DNA of 37,482 nucleotides. Origin: a virus. Shown here one piece after another: positions 16,099 to 22,765 of the stretch. The stretch lies in the IMG/VR virus record IMGVR_UViG_3300044611_001728, positions 1-37,482 of that record; one strand, given 5' to 3'. The notes below the pieces were generated by a model, which saw nothing but the letters and a program-made list of their open reading frames with translations, was not told the DNA's origin and did not search any database. A program made the translations under genes and the position numbers. How positions within the stretch are numbered: the first letter of the stretch is position 1; every line of letters begins with the position of its first letter.

Positions 16099-17928
16099 AA
16101 GTTTGTAATTTTTCAACAAAGTTTCCAGTTGTTCTAAACTAACAAGTAATCTTTTTCTTTTGTAACCCTTAGTAATCTCGATTAATACTTCGTTTTGTGG
16201 TTCAACACCAACTATCTCAAAATAAGTGTCAGGTTGTGTCGGTATATTTTTCCTAACGTTGAATCCGAAATTTTTAACAATGTAATCAACAATTTTAGAA
16301 TACTCATCAATATCATCAAATAACCCGTCTTCATTATCCATAATACTATCGTATAGTTTTTCTATTTCGTTTCTAATATCACTATTGAGCTCTGATGATA
16401 AAGTATCCTCATCACGATACTCATAAGAATTTTCTATAACATCAGGAAGACTTAAAGTTGTAATTGACATGGCAATCGTCTTTTCTATTGAGTTTTTTGG
16501 GTCCGAATTTTCTTCATAAAGTTTTAACATGTCTTCAACACTGATAGAATAACTTTTAAAACACTTAATCATCTTAATACCCAAAGGTCCCAAACAATCA
16601 CAAAATTCGTCTTTAATAGCCTGTTCCAATCCTACTTCATAAGCTCTATCAGATGCCATTGAATAAGAACTAATCATATCATCTTTGAATCTATCATAAG
16701 TTCCAAGAATTTGGGCCATTTCTTTATAAACTTCCCAATTTCTGCGTTCTTCTGTTTCAAGAAAATCAAAACTAGGTCTTAATATTTTTACAATCTTTTT
16801 TAATTTTCCCAAATTTTCATCATCCAAATAACCAAACATATAACCCTCATCAAATTCTTCTTTCGCGGTATAAGAATCGGTCCACTCTCTTGATGAATAC
16901 CCATAAGAGTATGATGTAATAGCAATCATTTCAGATATTGTATAATCGTATAGTTCGTATTTGAATAACTTGAAGTATTCTTCATTGTCTTCGAACATCA
17001 TGAATAATGTTCCGTTTTCAATTTCAAAATTGGTGTTAGGTAAAAAAACCTCATCTTCTTTTATTTTACCTTCTTGGTACTTTTTAAGTATTTGGTATTC
17101 GTTTGTTGAAATGTTTAATATATCATCCAAAATTAAATTAATACCTGGCATTTTTTCGAACATAATATCGAAAGTAGACCTAGCATCCTGTTGGTCCCAA
17201 ACTTCAGTACTTTCTTTTTTGTTGTTTGGTATTCTTAATGCAAACTTACCATATTTTCTGTCATTACTTTTTTTATTAATAACATAAACAAATTTTGAAC
17301 TTCTAGTATAATCTTCAAAATGTCTATCCGTATCTCTTGATGATACACACCATTTTGTACCCGCACCATACACACATGATGCTGTGTAACTCAAAGGTTG
17401 GACAATTAGGTAATTAGCATCTTCGTATAATTTTTTGGATTCTTTTTTGGCTTTTTTAATTTCGTCTTTAGCGAATGTATATTCTTTGATATGTTTATAA
17501 TATTCTCGAAGTGCATTTATACTATCATAAGAATTAATATCTTTTGGTGCTTTTAATATTTTGTCGTACACCAATGCAAAATTTTGTAAGTCACCATTTT
17601 TTAATCTATTTTGAAAATCTGTCTCAATACCCTTATTAGTCCTTTTTTCAATCAACTCCATGTATGTAGATATATCAAACATGGTATCATCTAATGAATA
17701 CGGATTCAATCCAGGATTTAATTCTATTTGTCTAAATAGCCAAGGGATGTATTTTTTGGTTGGGCTCAAATCTCGGTCCCAAATCAAACGAAACAATTCG
17801 TCTTTGTTTTCTTCAGTTGTCCTTGTCGGCCAATTAATATTCAAACTTTTGAATTTGGTTAATAAATCAGAGCGTCGGTCTTCAACCAATAACATTGACA
17901 TTACTTCATTAATAACATTTTCTGACAT
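16084..17928 (-). CDS. Large late protein with GxGTKWC motif, function unknown
   Basis: This 614-residue acidic protein starts MSENVINEVMSMLLVEDRRS, which contains (V/I)NE and LVE, possible prohead-protease sites. The most distinctive part is at about 170-225: LYEDANYLIVQPLSY, then VYGAGTKWCVSSRDTDRHF, then FVYVINKKSNDRKYGKFALR. I recall this G-x-GTKWC plus YVI pattern from other phage proteins of unknown function. The rest is mainly helical and charged, without membrane segments. TATTTAT lies 5 nt before the second ATG (17928) and only 2 nt before the first (17931), so I prefer the second. Size and late class suggest a virion or ejected protein. Confidence 0.82.
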   Translation of the reverse strand: MSENVINEVMSMLLVEDRRSDLLTKFKSLNINWPTRTTEENKDELFRLIWDRDLSPTKKYIPWLFRQIELNPGLNPYSLDDTMFDISTYMELIEKRTNKGIETDFQNRLKNGDLQNFALVYDKILKAPKDINSYDSINALREYYKHIKEYTFAKDEIKKAKKESKKLYEDANYLIVQPLSYTASCVYGAGTKWCVSSRDTDRHFEDYTRSSKFVYVINKKSNDRKYGKFALRIPNNKKESTEVWDQQDARSTFDIMFEKMPGINLILDDILNISTNEYQILKKYQEGKIKEDEVFLPNTNFEIENGTLFMMFEDNEEYFKLFKYELYDYTISEMIAITSYSYGYSSREWTDSYTAKEEFDEGYMFGYLDDENLGKLKKIVKILRPSFDFLETEERRNWEVYKEMAQILGTYDRFKDDMISSYSMASDRAYEVGLEQAIKDEFCDCLGPLGIKMIKCFKSYSISVEDMLKLYEENSDPKNSIEKTIAMSITTLSLPDVIENSYEYRDEDTLSSELNSDIRNEIEKLYDSIMDNEDGLFDDIDEYSKIVDYIVKNFGFNVRKNIPTQPDTYFEIVGVEPQNEVLIEITKGYKRKRLLVSLEQLETLLKNYKLFDII

Positions 17929-17933
17929 CATAA

Positions 17934-17940
17934 ATAAATA
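17934..17940 (-). promoter_or_regulatory. Late-type motif TATTTAT
   Basis: TATTTAT on the coding strand, 5 nt before the second ATG (17928) of the 614-residue gene. A second overlapping copy lies at 17930-17936. Confidence 0.6.
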
Positions 17941-17946
17941 CTTTGA

Positions 17947-17978
17947 TTTGTTTGTTTGAGAATATATTTATATCTTTG
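17947..17978 (+). promoter_or_regulatory. Bacteroidetes-type promoter of the tmRNA
   Basis: TTTG at 17947, a 20-nt spacer, TATCTTTG at 17971-17978. The mature tmRNA 5' end at 18001 follows, leaving a short 5' leader for processing. Confidence 0.78.
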
Positions 17979-18000
17979 TAAACAAGTTCTTTGAAAATAT

Positions 18001-18388
18001 GGGGGTGAAATAGAATCGATTGGCGTGATTAATGAATGGACGCACGTATGAGCTGAATTAACTCATTAAAAACTGATTTAAACAATTAAACGGCAACGTT
18101 TTGAACAAAATGGCTGCTTGCGGTTTAATCCGTGAGGAAGCTGCTGTTGTAGCCTAATCGGCACAACACACTCAGGTCGGGAGACATATAACCTAGGAAC
18201 AGAAGTCTTTTAAGATGTGGTTTCTATCTCAAAAGGAACAAAAGGGTGTAGTTCACCTTAAGGACTACCACCGTCGCTGAGCGGTGTGAAAACTCAGATA
18301 TTTTGGAACATTAGAAAATGTTAACCTAAACGTGTAGGGTCTATTTTTTAGGGCGAACAAGACCGCAGGGCAGTACTGCGCATCTCCA
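18001..18388 (+). ncRNA. ssrA: Phage tmRNA (transfer-messenger RNA)
   Basis: The 5' GGGGGTG pairs with 3' CATCTCC (18381-18387) as a 7-bp acceptor stem with discriminator A and no encoded CCA. A 5-bp T-stem CGCAG/CTGCG abuts it. A long-range helix joins CACGT (18043) with ACGTG (18330). Pseudoknots are visible: CACCG/CGGTG with loop CTGAG pairing CTCAG (18269-18297), GGTG/CACC with loop TAGT pairing ACTA (18245-18267), and AGGT/ACCT with AGAC pairing GTCT (18174-18208). The resume codon is probably GGC at 18092; the 21-residue tag begins GNVLNK, ends IREEAAVVA and stops at 18155. The 7-nt T-loop GGCAGTA departs from TTCRANN. A consensus promoter precedes it and a strong terminator follows. 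Confidence 0.87.
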
Positions 18389-18399
18389 CTTAATTCTAC

Positions 18400-18431
18400 A
18401 AAAGTGGTCTATATTGACCACTTTTTTTTTG
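18400..18431 (+). terminator. tmRNA terminator
   Basis: AAAGTGGTC-TATATT-GACCACTTT followed by T9. The 9-bp stem is perfect. Confidence 0.9.
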
Positions 18432-18458
18432 TAAATATAAAAAATTGTCGTACCTTTG
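18428..18458 (+). promoter_or_regulatory. Bacteroidetes-type promoter of the gene at 18479
   Basis: TTTG at 18428 (inside the tmRNA terminator T-run), a 19-nt spacer, TACCTTTG at 18451-18458, then a 20-nt leader. Confidence 0.72.
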
Positions 18459-18478
18459 TATTGTTAATCACCAACATT

Positions 18479-18904
18479 ATGAAAAACATCATCAATACCA
18501 CCGACATCAAAACCGTAAACTTCATAGGAGGTCGCAAAGGCCAGTTCCGTGTAATCGTAAAATCCAGAGGGGGTTTCATGATTACCGTAGATTCACGATA
18601 TAATCAAGACGAATATTACAGTAAAAACCCAGCATCAATCTTGTCAGAATACCAGAAAGGTGCAATCCAAACCATTCAGTTCAAAGCAGAAGGTACCGAC
18701 CATTGGTTAACCGTATTTGCTCGTTCAGGTAAAAAGGTATTTTTCATCGATGAAGATATGTTGAGAAATGTAACTGTCGGAGTTATCAACAGTTTCTTCT
18801 TGAATACCAACTTGTATAACCAAAATCAATATCAAGCGGTTAATGCAAAAACTTGGGCCTGCATGGCATACGTAATGAACGAACCTGAATTGGTGATGGC
18901 GTAA
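18479..18904 (+). CDS. Hypothetical protein downstream of tmRNA
   Basis: I do not recognise this 141-residue protein. It begins MKNIINTTDIKTVNF, has beta-like strands with many basic residues (GRKGQFRVIVKSRGGFMIT), a middle WLTVFARSGKKVFFIDEDM and an Asn/Gln-rich helical end. No signal peptide or Cys motif is present. An in-frame TTG/GTG-type extension upstream would run through the tmRNA terminator and promoter, so I take the ATG at 18479, 20 nt after TACCTTTG. Codons are richer in C (ATC, ACC, AAC) than those of the late genes, suggesting strong expression or a different origin. The leader is nearly the same as that of the next gene. Confidence 0.76.
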   Translation: MKNIINTTDIKTVNFIGGRKGQFRVIVKSRGGFMITVDSRYNQDEYYSKNPASILSEYQKGAIQTIQFKAEGTDHWLTVFARSGKKVFFIDEDMLRNVTVGVINSFFLNTNLYNQNQYQAVNAKTWACMAYVMNEPELVMA

Positions 18905-18922
18905 GATAAATAACACAAAATC

Positions 18923-18949
18923 ACTCCACTTAAAAAGTGGGGTTTTTTT
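18923..18949 (+). terminator. Terminator of the gene at 18479
   Basis: CTCCACTT-AAA-AAGTGGGG (one G-T pair) followed by seven T. Confidence 0.8.
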
Positions 18950-18983
18950 GTGCAATAAATTTTTTTAATTCAGAAATTATCCG

Positions 18984-18991
18984 TAACTTTG
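18984..18991 (+). promoter_or_regulatory. Bacteroidetes-type -7 element before the gene at 19012
   Basis: TAACTTTG, followed by a leader almost identical to that of the previous gene. The -33 region is only T-rich. Confidence 0.62.
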
Positions 18992-19011
18992 TATTGTTAA
19001 TCACCACCACT

Positions 19012-19752
19012 ATGAACACCATCACTAAACACAACACCAAAGTAAGAAACTATCAGGGTCAGAACTCTTTCATCACAAAAATGAAAGAAGTAGTAAACAA
19101 ATGGGGTGGCTTGACCGAAAGACAAGCCATGGCAGTAGAAAAAGCTTTCGCAGAACCCGCCAAAAAAGTGGAATTAGAATTCCTCCCTGAGCGTATCAAA
19201 ACTATCGTACAGTACAAAGGTGAGAATACTTTTGTAATGGATATCAAAGCAAAGTTCGAAAAATGGGGAACTTTGACCGACGCTCAAATCAACGCAGCAA
19301 ACAAGGCGATTGTTCGTGAAGAAGAAGCAAAACAACGTATGGATGTGAACATCGACGTGATTGGTGAAACCATCGTGGTTGGTCGTAACACAGGTGAAAC
19401 CTTGAAAAAACAAAAGGGTTTACAGTTCAACCCAATGTTGTTGGATATCACTGAGGTTGTTACCTTAACTGCAAAAGCGGTAAAGTTCAAAGGTAAATTG
19501 ACCACCAAAAACTGTGGTGTGTGTAAGTCTTGTGGTCGCACCTTGACCGATGAGTTCTCTCGTTTGACAGGATACGGTAAGACATGTGCAAAACACATGG
19601 GTGTTGAATACATCAAGGACAAATCTGAAGTTGAGCGTTTCAACAAAGATGTTCTTGCAAAGATTGAGGAAATCGGTGAGATGGAGTTTTGGGTTCCTCG
19701 TCGTCAAATCAAAGTATGGAATGGTGATTCTGCAATCTTATTGAAATTCTAA
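19012..19752 (+). CDS. Duplicated-helix protein with C-terminal zinc-ribbon (DUF6011-like)
   Basis: This 246-residue protein has two related N-terminal units: about 11-46 (NYQGQNSFITKMKEVVNKWG plus LTERQAMAVEKAF) and about 67-100 (QYKGENTFVMDIKAKFEKWG plus LTDAQINAANKAI). A lysine-rich beta region follows. A probable zinc site lies at about 168-195: CGVCKSCGRTLTDEFS, then GYGKTCAKHMG. The CxxCGRxLTD-GxGxxC pattern resembles DUF6011-type zinc modules often found in phage proteins. The start at 19012 lies 20 nt after TAACTTTG. The gene runs into the glycosylase-like gene with a 1-nt gap. DNA or RNA binding is plausible; the exact role is unknown. Confidence 0.83.
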   Translation: MNTITKHNTKVRNYQGQNSFITKMKEVVNKWGGLTERQAMAVEKAFAEPAKKVELEFLPERIKTIVQYKGENTFVMDIKAKFEKWGTLTDAQINAANKAIVREEEAKQRMDVNIDVIGETIVVGRNTGETLKKQKGLQFNPMLLDITEVVTLTAKAVKFKGKLTTKNCGVCKSCGRTLTDEFSRLTGYGKTCAKHMGVEYIKDKSEVERFNKDVLAKIEEIGEMEFWVPRRQIKVWNGDSAILLKF

Positions 19753-19753
19753 T

Positions 19754-20227
19754 ATGCAGACATTCCTTCCGTATCCCGACTTTAAAGAGAGTTTCCGAGC
19801 CTTAGATAATAAAAGGCTCGGAAAACAAAGGGTTGAAACATTTCAAATTATTAATGCAATCTTGGGGCGACCTCGTAAGGATGGTCGTCCCTACAAAGGA
19901 TGGATAAACCATCCATGTTCTGTTATGTGGAAAGACCACGTACCAGCTCTTCAGATGTATTATAATGAATGTATTGATGTTTGGGTTGAACGTGGGTTTA
20001 AAAACACAATGCAAAGGGAAGAATACGTTGGTGATATTGTTCTACCCGATTGGATTGGTTACGAAGAATTCCACTCATCCCACAGAGCTAATCTATTAAG
20101 AAAAGATTTTGACTTCTATTCAAAATTCGGATGGACCGAAAATCCCGAAGACCCTTACATTTGGCACGATGAAAAAAAACTATGGTATAAACAAATGGTT
20201 GGTACCAATGAAAGAGTTTATATTTGA
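19754..20227 (+). CDS. MSMEG_6728 / pyrimidine-dimer DNA glycosylase-like protein
   Basis: This 157-residue protein closely follows the MSMEG_6728-type family, related to pyrimidine-dimer glycosylases such as T4 DenV. The N-terminus is MQTFLPYPDFKESFRALDNK, followed by RLGKQRVETFQIINAI. The middle is GWINHPCSVMW, then ALQMYYNECIDVW. A late LPDWIGYEEFHSSHRANLLR block follows, with DPYIWH near the end. In DenV the N-terminal Thr2 amine is catalytic; here the second and third residues are Gln-Thr, so chemistry may differ. It would act on damaged or modified DNA, but biochemical activity for this branch is not established. The start lies 1 nt after the zinc-ribbon gene stop codon, so the two are translationally linked. 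Confidence 0.86.
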   Translation: MQTFLPYPDFKESFRALDNKRLGKQRVETFQIINAILGRPRKDGRPYKGWINHPCSVMWKDHVPALQMYYNECIDVWVERGFKNTMQREEYVGDIVLPDWIGYEEFHSSHRANLLRKDFDFYSKFGWTENPEDPYIWHDEKKLWYKQMVGTNERVYI

Positions 20228-20254
20228 TTATTACTTTGATAATACTTATGTTTA
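20223..20254 (+). promoter_or_regulatory. Near-consensus promoter of the HNH gene
   Basis: TTTG at 20223, a 20-nt spacer, TATGTTTA at 20247-20254 (one mismatch to TAnnTTTG), 10 nt before the ATG. Confidence 0.45.
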
Positions 20255-20264
20255 GAACAATTAT

Positions 20265-20762
20265 ATGGAAACAGTACTTGTATTAAATTACGACTATACA
20301 CCTTTGAACGTAACTTCTTTACGTAGGGGATTTGTATTGGTTGATAAGGGTAAGGCTGAAGTTCTTAGGGAATATGAAAACCCTATCATGACCACAGTTG
20401 GAAATTTTATTAGACCTTTGATTATACGTCTTCTGAAGTACATTAAATTTAGAAGAAAAAGAGATATCAAGATATCAAGAGCAAGAATTTATCAAAGAGA
20501 TAAATACGTTTGTGTATATTGTGGTGGTAATAAAAAACTTACAATAGACCACGTAATTCCTAAATCAAGGGGAGGTGAAAACTCATGGGAAAACATGGTT
20601 ACTTGTTGTTTTGATTGTAATTCAAGGAAGGGAAATAAAACACCAAAAGAAGCAAACATGACTTTAAGGGTAAAACCTTATGAACCATCAGTCTTTTCTG
20701 AGTTGGTGGCAGGTCGTGCTTCAAAAATTTGGGAAGATTTTCAGCTTGAAATGTTTGGATAA
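20265..20762 (+). CDS. HNH endonuclease
   Basis: This 165-residue protein has the familiar bacterial/phage HNH layout. A beta-rich N-terminal part has LVLNYDYTPLNVTSLRRGF (about 5-23). A basic linker follows, then YVCVYCGG (Cys83, Cys86), LTIDHVIPKSRGGENSWEN (His96 to Asn110) and CCFDCNSRKGNKTP (Cys115/118). The two CxxC pairs bind a structural zinc and the H-N-H residues hold the catalytic metal. Such genes act either as free-standing homing nucleases or as host-type nucleases recruited by phages; nothing here shows which. A near-consensus promoter (TTTG at 20223, TATGTTTA at 20247) lies just upstream, so it can be transcribed separately from the genes before it. Confidence 0.9.
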   Translation: METVLVLNYDYTPLNVTSLRRGFVLVDKGKAEVLREYENPIMTTVGNFIRPLIIRLLKYIKFRRKRDIKISRARIYQRDKYVCVYCGGNKKLTIDHVIPKSRGGENSWENMVTCCFDCNSRKGNKTPKEANMTLRVKPYEPSVFSELVAGRASKIWEDFQLEMFG

Positions 20763-20784
20763 TTTAAATTCTTTCGTATATTTG
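20754..20784 (+). promoter_or_regulatory. Bacteroidetes-type promoter of tRNA-Leu
   Basis: TTTG at 20754, a 19-nt spacer, TATATTTG at 20777-20784. The tRNA 5' end is 22 nt downstream. Confidence 0.75.
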
Positions 20785-20806
20785 TAAAAGAATTGTTATT
20801 TGAATT

Positions 20807-20892
20807 GCTCGGGTGGCGGAACAGGTAGACGCGCTGGACTTAAAATCCAGTTGTCCGAAACGACAGTACGGGTTCGATTCCCGTCCCGAGTA
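20807..20892 (+). tRNA. tRNA-Leu (anticodon UAA)
   Basis: This 86-nt class II tRNA folds as expected: acceptor GCTCGGG with CCCGAGT (one G-U), D-arm with GGTAGACGCGC, anticodon stem CTGGA/TCCAG with loop CTTAAAA giving anticodon TAA, a long variable arm (about TTGTCCGAAACGACA), and T-arm ACGGG-TTCGATT-CCCGT. The discriminator is A and CCA is not encoded. It reads UUA, a very common Leu codon in this AT-rich genome. A consensus promoter (TTTG 20754, TATATTTG 20777) lies about 22 nt upstream, and a perfect hairpin terminator follows at once, so it is a separate transcription unit. Confidence 0.97.
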
Positions 20893-20898
20893 CTAATA

Positions 20899-20928
20899 AA
20901 AAAAGGTGTCTCTCGACACCTTTTTTTT
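20899..20928 (+). terminator. tRNA-Leu terminator
   Basis: AAAAGGTGTC-TCTC-GACACCTTTT then T-run. It also reads as an A/T-flanked hairpin for the minus-strand gene ending at 20962. Confidence 0.88.
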
Positions 20929-20961
20929 AGATTTAGGACCCCTCCTCTCTTGTTTTAGAGT

Positions 20962-21618
20962 TTATTGTTCTGTAATAGGGACCGATAACATTGTTTTGAT
21001 TTGTTCTTTCTTTGAATCCATCTTAGCATTGATTTTTTCAATTTCAGGACAAATTTTTTCTCTCATTGTTTCTTCTAGGTCCTTTTGAACACCCGAATCA
21101 TTTGTAGCTTGAACAATTAAATCTTTAAATTTTTCACCAACAGGACCTCCAAGTTTTTTATCAATACCTGAAGATAATACTTTGTTTTCAAAATCAGACA
21201 TAACTGCATCAGTCATTAATTCGGCTAAGTACCTACAAGTGAACAATTTTTCAAAATCTTCATTTGTGGTTTCCATAATTTTATTGGTTATTGCTTCTCT
21301 AATCCATTCTTTTTCATTAGAAAAATCCATTTTATCGGATAACCAATTTGCGTAGGTTGTTTTTAAACCTGTGTAAAAACTTTCATCAAAATCACCAAAT
21401 AGAGTTCTTAATACTTTAATCAAAGATTCGTTTATTACTTTTTTGTTAAAGTTTCTATCTTCTAACAAATTAACTCTATAAATTATATTTTCAATAAGTT
21501 CTGTTTTTGTATCACATGAACTTAGTGTTAAAAACTGAGCTTCAGATATTCTACTTTCAACCAATAAAGAAGATTTGTTTTCAACCAATGTTTCATGTAT
21601 TCTTTTTCTAAGTGTCAT
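20962..21618 (-). CDS. Hypothetical late protein
   Basis: This 218-residue helical, acidic protein begins MTLRKRIHETLVENKSSLLV. Several (I/L)xE triplets occur within the first 26 residues, ending RISE-A, which resembles gp21-type cleavage or capsid-targeting sequences. The rest is alternating charged helices, with KKLGGPVGEKFKDLIVQ at about 153-169; no motif is recognisable. TATTTAT lies 4 nt before the ATG, so it is in the late class. It is the last gene of the minus-strand block that includes the two large hydrophobic-segment proteins. A packaged or ejected protein is a possibility from its N-terminus and neighbours. Confidence 0.75.
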   Translation of the reverse strand: MTLRKRIHETLVENKSSLLVESRISEAQFLTLSSCDTKTELIENIIYRVNLLEDRNFNKKVINESLIKVLRTLFGDFDESFYTGLKTTYANWLSDKMDFSNEKEWIREAITNKIMETTNEDFEKLFTCRYLAELMTDAVMSDFENKVLSSGIDKKLGGPVGEKFKDLIVQATNDSGVQKDLEETMREKICPEIEKINAKMDSKKEQIKTMLSVPITEQ

Positions 21619-21622
21619 ACTA

Positions 21623-21629
21623 ATAAATA
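21623..21629 (-). promoter_or_regulatory. Late-type motif TATTTAT
   Basis: TATTTAT on the coding strand, 4 nt before the ATG of the 218-residue gene. Confidence 0.6.
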
Positions 21630-21665
21630 TTTTAATCTTTTGAATTATTCAACATATGGGTTATA

Positions 21666-22760
21666 TTAAACACCGCCTTCTATGTTTGCTATATCATCGT
21701 TGCTCGGAATATTACTTGATTTTTTTTCTTTTTTTGGTTTAGTTCTCTTAAAAGTATTATTTTTAAATTCGTAATAATACTTCTTATCATTTCTATCAAT
21801 AATATAAAATAAATCACCTTCAACATTCGCTTTATTTACATATCCACCTAACTTATTCGATTTTAAATATTCTTTAAAACCATCTATATTATTTGTGAAT
21901 TTTTTAAATTCATAAGGATAGAACTTATAATTTTCGTATTTGTAGTACAAATCTTTAGTACCATCATTTACATAATAAACACCTTTGTCTGCATCTTGTT
22001 CAGCAGTACTGTAATATGGTCTCAGTCTTCTTTCTGAGTTTACAAATTTTTGGAATCCATCTAAACTATCCTCATATTTTCCTGTTGATTGTTTTTGTGA
22101 AGAAATATAAAAAGGACTTGTTGCATCATCATCTTCTTTTCTAAGTTTTAATTTTAATATTGGATGTGTACTAACACAACTTTGTATTTGTTTTTTAAAT
22201 GGTGCCAATGTTTCCTCTGTTAAATCAGCACTGCCTTGACCGTTTCTATAAAGATTTGATTGTGTAACATAAAAATCAATTAAAAGTGTACAATTTTCTT
22301 CTGTTGGTGTTTCGTAATCTTTAAACCTAGACATACGTTGCTCAAACTTCTGAATCACCATTGGTTTTTCTTGAACTTTTGTCTGAGTTGGTGTTTGTAC
22401 TGCACAGAATGTAGGATATAGGTGACATGATAATTCTTTATCTATTTCACCTGTTGGTAGTAATCCTTTACTTGCTTGATATTGTTTTAAAAATGTTTGA
22501 AAATTAACATCAAAATTTACTGACTTATCTTTGTCATATTGTATTGCGTTTTTAATTCTTGCAACCGCATTAGCCTGTTCACCCATTTTAAGTGGATTTG
22601 ATAAACCACGAGCTATTTGACTTATACTAACATCTCTTAAATTTGCCGATGATATTTGTGGTTGTGTACTACCTTGTTGTGTAGTAAAATCTAAAAGTCC
22701 GTTTTTAACTTTTATTTTTTGGGAACCTTGTTCCAGTAATATTGCCAAACCTTTTGTCAT
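21666..22760 (-). CDS. Late protein with peptidoglycan-binding-like segment
   Basis: This 364-residue protein begins MTKGLAILLEQGSQKIKVKN. At about 93-116 it has NFQTFLKQYQASKGLLPTGE, which resembles the PG_binding_1 repeat (hydrophobic-x-x-FQ-x-x-x-GL-x-x-TG-x-ID). Tyr/Lys-rich beta repeats follow (GVYYVNDGTKDLYYKYENYK at about 260-280 and a second DLFYIIDRNDKKYYYEFKN-like copy near 325), and the tail is basic. It starts 5 nt after the stop of the 846-residue protein. A cell-wall-contacting part of the virion or ejected protein set is possible. The PG-binding call rests on one short segment and is tentative. Confidence 0.75.
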   Translation of the reverse strand: MTKGLAILLEQGSQKIKVKNGLLDFTTQQGSTQPQISSANLRDVSISQIARGLSNPLKMGEQANAVARIKNAIQYDKDKSVNFDVNFQTFLKQYQASKGLLPTGEIDKELSCHLYPTFCAVQTPTQTKVQEKPMVIQKFEQRMSRFKDYETPTEENCTLLIDFYVTQSNLYRNGQGSADLTEETLAPFKKQIQSCVSTHPILKLKLRKEDDDATSPFYISSQKQSTGKYEDSLDGFQKFVNSERRLRPYYSTAEQDADKGVYYVNDGTKDLYYKYENYKFYPYEFKKFTNNIDGFKEYLKSNKLGGYVNKANVEGDLFYIIDRNDKKYYYEFKNNTFKRTKPKKEKKSSNIPSNDDIANIEGGV

Positions 22761-22765
22761 TTTGA

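Noticed and set aside
18001-18388. Group I intron or riboswitch in the tmRNA region
   Set aside because: The 7-bp acceptor, T-stem, pseudoknots and tag frame explain the structure, and no split gene flanks it.
18404-18478. N-terminal extension of the gene at 18479
   Set aside because: It would translate the tmRNA terminator and the promoter; the ATG at 18479 follows a consensus promoter.
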